Assembly (NCBI GenBank): GCA_018061585.1
Contig: JAGOTU010000043.1
Location: forward strand, 1-7,378
DNA: 7,378 nt
Origin: Minisyncoccota bacterium
GTDB lineage: Bacteria; Patescibacteriota; Minisyncoccia; Phycocordibacterales; UBA2100
Direction of reading: 5' to 3'
In this document: piece by piece, positions 6,871-7,378 of the stretch
Layout: every line of letters begins with the position of its first letter
How positions within the stretch are numbered: position 1 is the first letter of the stretch
Program-made: the position numbers and the translations under genes
The notes under the pieces: model-generated
What the model was told of the DNA's origin: nothing
What the model saw: the letters and a program-made list of their open reading frames with translations, nothing else
Databases searched by the model: none

Positions 6871-7191
6871 TTATACGATCGGTAATCCGTTTGCGCGCCA
6901 TGCAGACGTGCCGCCTGCAACGTTCGTGGCTGCAACGTTCTTTGGAATCAATGCCGCAACAGCGGAAGAGCTCCTCCCGCCTGACTGACAAATTACGTAC
7001 ACTTCTGAAAACTTCTTTAATTCATCTACATGCTGACCCAGTGACGGGAGCGGGTAATTTACTGCCCCCCGAGCATGACCGGAGGCAAACTCATCCGGGC
7101 TACGTACATCGATGAGTAACGCACCCTCCTTGCGCGCCCTACGATCTGCCTCTGCAACGGTAACCGACGGCACTGAAGTGAAAAATCCCAT
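6871..7191 (-). CDS. Single-domain rhodanese (sulfurtransferase)
   Basis: The 106-residue protein is one rhodanese domain with no signal peptide, so it should act in the cytoplasm. It moves sulfane sulfur through a cysteine persulfide. The active-site loop is CQSGGRS with Cys68 as the catalytic residue. DVRSPDEFASGHARGAVN (28-45) and GGTSAW (93-98) are the other family signatures. It lies directly before the persulfide dioxygenase gene (7-base gap) and 28 bases after the regulator-like gene, all on the minus strand, so the three are probably one operon. In comparable operons the rhodanese exchanges sulfur between persulfide and thiosulfate while the dioxygenase removes persulfide. No Shine-Dalgarno is visible before ATG 7191. 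Confidence 0.93.
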   Translation of the reverse strand: MGFFTSVPSVTVAEADRRARKEGALLIDVRSPDEFASGHARGAVNYPLPSLGQHVDELKKFSEVYVICQSGGRSSSAVAALIPKNVAATNVAGGTSAWRANGLPIV

Positions 7192-7219
7192 AATGATAGT
7201 TTGTTTACGTATATAAGAG

Positions 7220-7378
7220 TTAGGCTTTTATAAGAGAGCGCACGTCCTCGAGGAGCGCCTTGTCCTTCACGGTCACATTCCCGTAGATCTTTGATCCTAG
7301 AAATTCACTGATACACGTCGCGCGCACACTATCGAGCGACCGGCTCGCGGCCAAGAGTGTGCGCGCCGCTTTACCGCA
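7220..7378 (-). CDS. C-terminal part of a small regulator-like protein, possibly CsoR/CstR family
   Basis: The minus strand has an open frame from the window edge to a TAA at 7222-7220, giving 52 residues that end in LLEDVRSLIKA. The codons are GC-ending like those of the neighbouring genes, and the stop is 28 bases before the rhodanese ATG, so this is probably a real gene cut by the edge. The stretch starting Cys-Gly-Lys is helical. It fits the CsoR/FrmR second-helix register, with Cys at position 1 and Leu15, Ser17 and Val18 falling where M. tuberculosis CsoR has Leu, Ser and Val after its first metal-binding Cys. The later CsoR ligands His and Cys would be Phe26 and Lys30 here, and an extra Cys22 is present. 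CstR, the persulfide-sensing branch, controls similar rhodanese and dioxygenase genes in Staphylococcus. The coding call is firmer than the family call. Confidence 0.5.
   Translation of the reverse strand, partial: CGKAARTLLAASRSLDSVRATCISEFLGSKIYGNVTVKDKALLEDVRSLIKA

Noticed and set aside
7212..7236. Direct repeat TATAAGAG (7212-7219 and 7229-7236) as an operator upstream of the rhodanese gene
   Set aside because: The repeat is only 8 bases, AT-rich, and the second copy lies in the end codons of the regulator-like gene. Chance is a sufficient explanation without comparison to relatives.

Overview
The window is about 7.4 kb of GC-moderate, tightly packed bacterial DNA. The protein styles suggest a Patescibacteria/CPR genome, most likely Parcubacteria. 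The clues are a compact PNPase with a short C-terminal tail, a lineage-style proline-rich single-pass membrane protein overlapping its end, a DksA/TraR-like protein with a degenerate zinc finger, almost no recognisable Shine-Dalgarno sequences, and promoters placed so close to start codons that the mRNAs would be leaderless. This lineage call is inference from sequence style, not from a marker-gene comparison.

Left part, plus strand. Positions 1-131 are AT-richer and hold only a doubtful gene end. A -10-like TAAAAT at 132-137 is followed by a long, interrupted, GA-rich RNA hairpin (about 144-246). The hairpin fills the whole predicted 5' leader and stops one base before the pnp start codon. 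pnp (polynucleotide phosphorylase, 247-2439) is complete. Its end overlaps the start of an unnamed membrane-anchored protein (2405-3931).

Middle, plus strand. Two short genes or gene starts carry near-identical promoter blocks. The 12-mer GCGGGGTATACT occurs just upstream of a DksA/TraR-like zinc-finger gene (3976-4350) and again just upstream of a YifB/ComM AAA+ ATPase gene (4410-5960). The second copy is also the right arm of a perfect 11-bp inverted repeat followed by TTTT, so one element may end the first gene and start the second.

Right part, minus strand. A compact operon reads leftwards. It comprises a truncated regulator-like gene (7220-7378, possibly CsoR/CstR family), a single-domain rhodanese (6871-7191) and a metallo-beta-lactamase-fold protein of the persulfide dioxygenase/Blh group (5976-6863). 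Together they look like a sulfane-sulfur (persulfide) sensing and detoxification module. The operon converges on yifB with only 15 bases between the two stop codons.

The items most worth follow-up are the structured pnp leader, the shared promoter and terminator-promoter palindrome with predicted leaderless genes, the possible sulfur-stress regulator at the window edge, and the uncharacterised membrane protein overlapping pnp.
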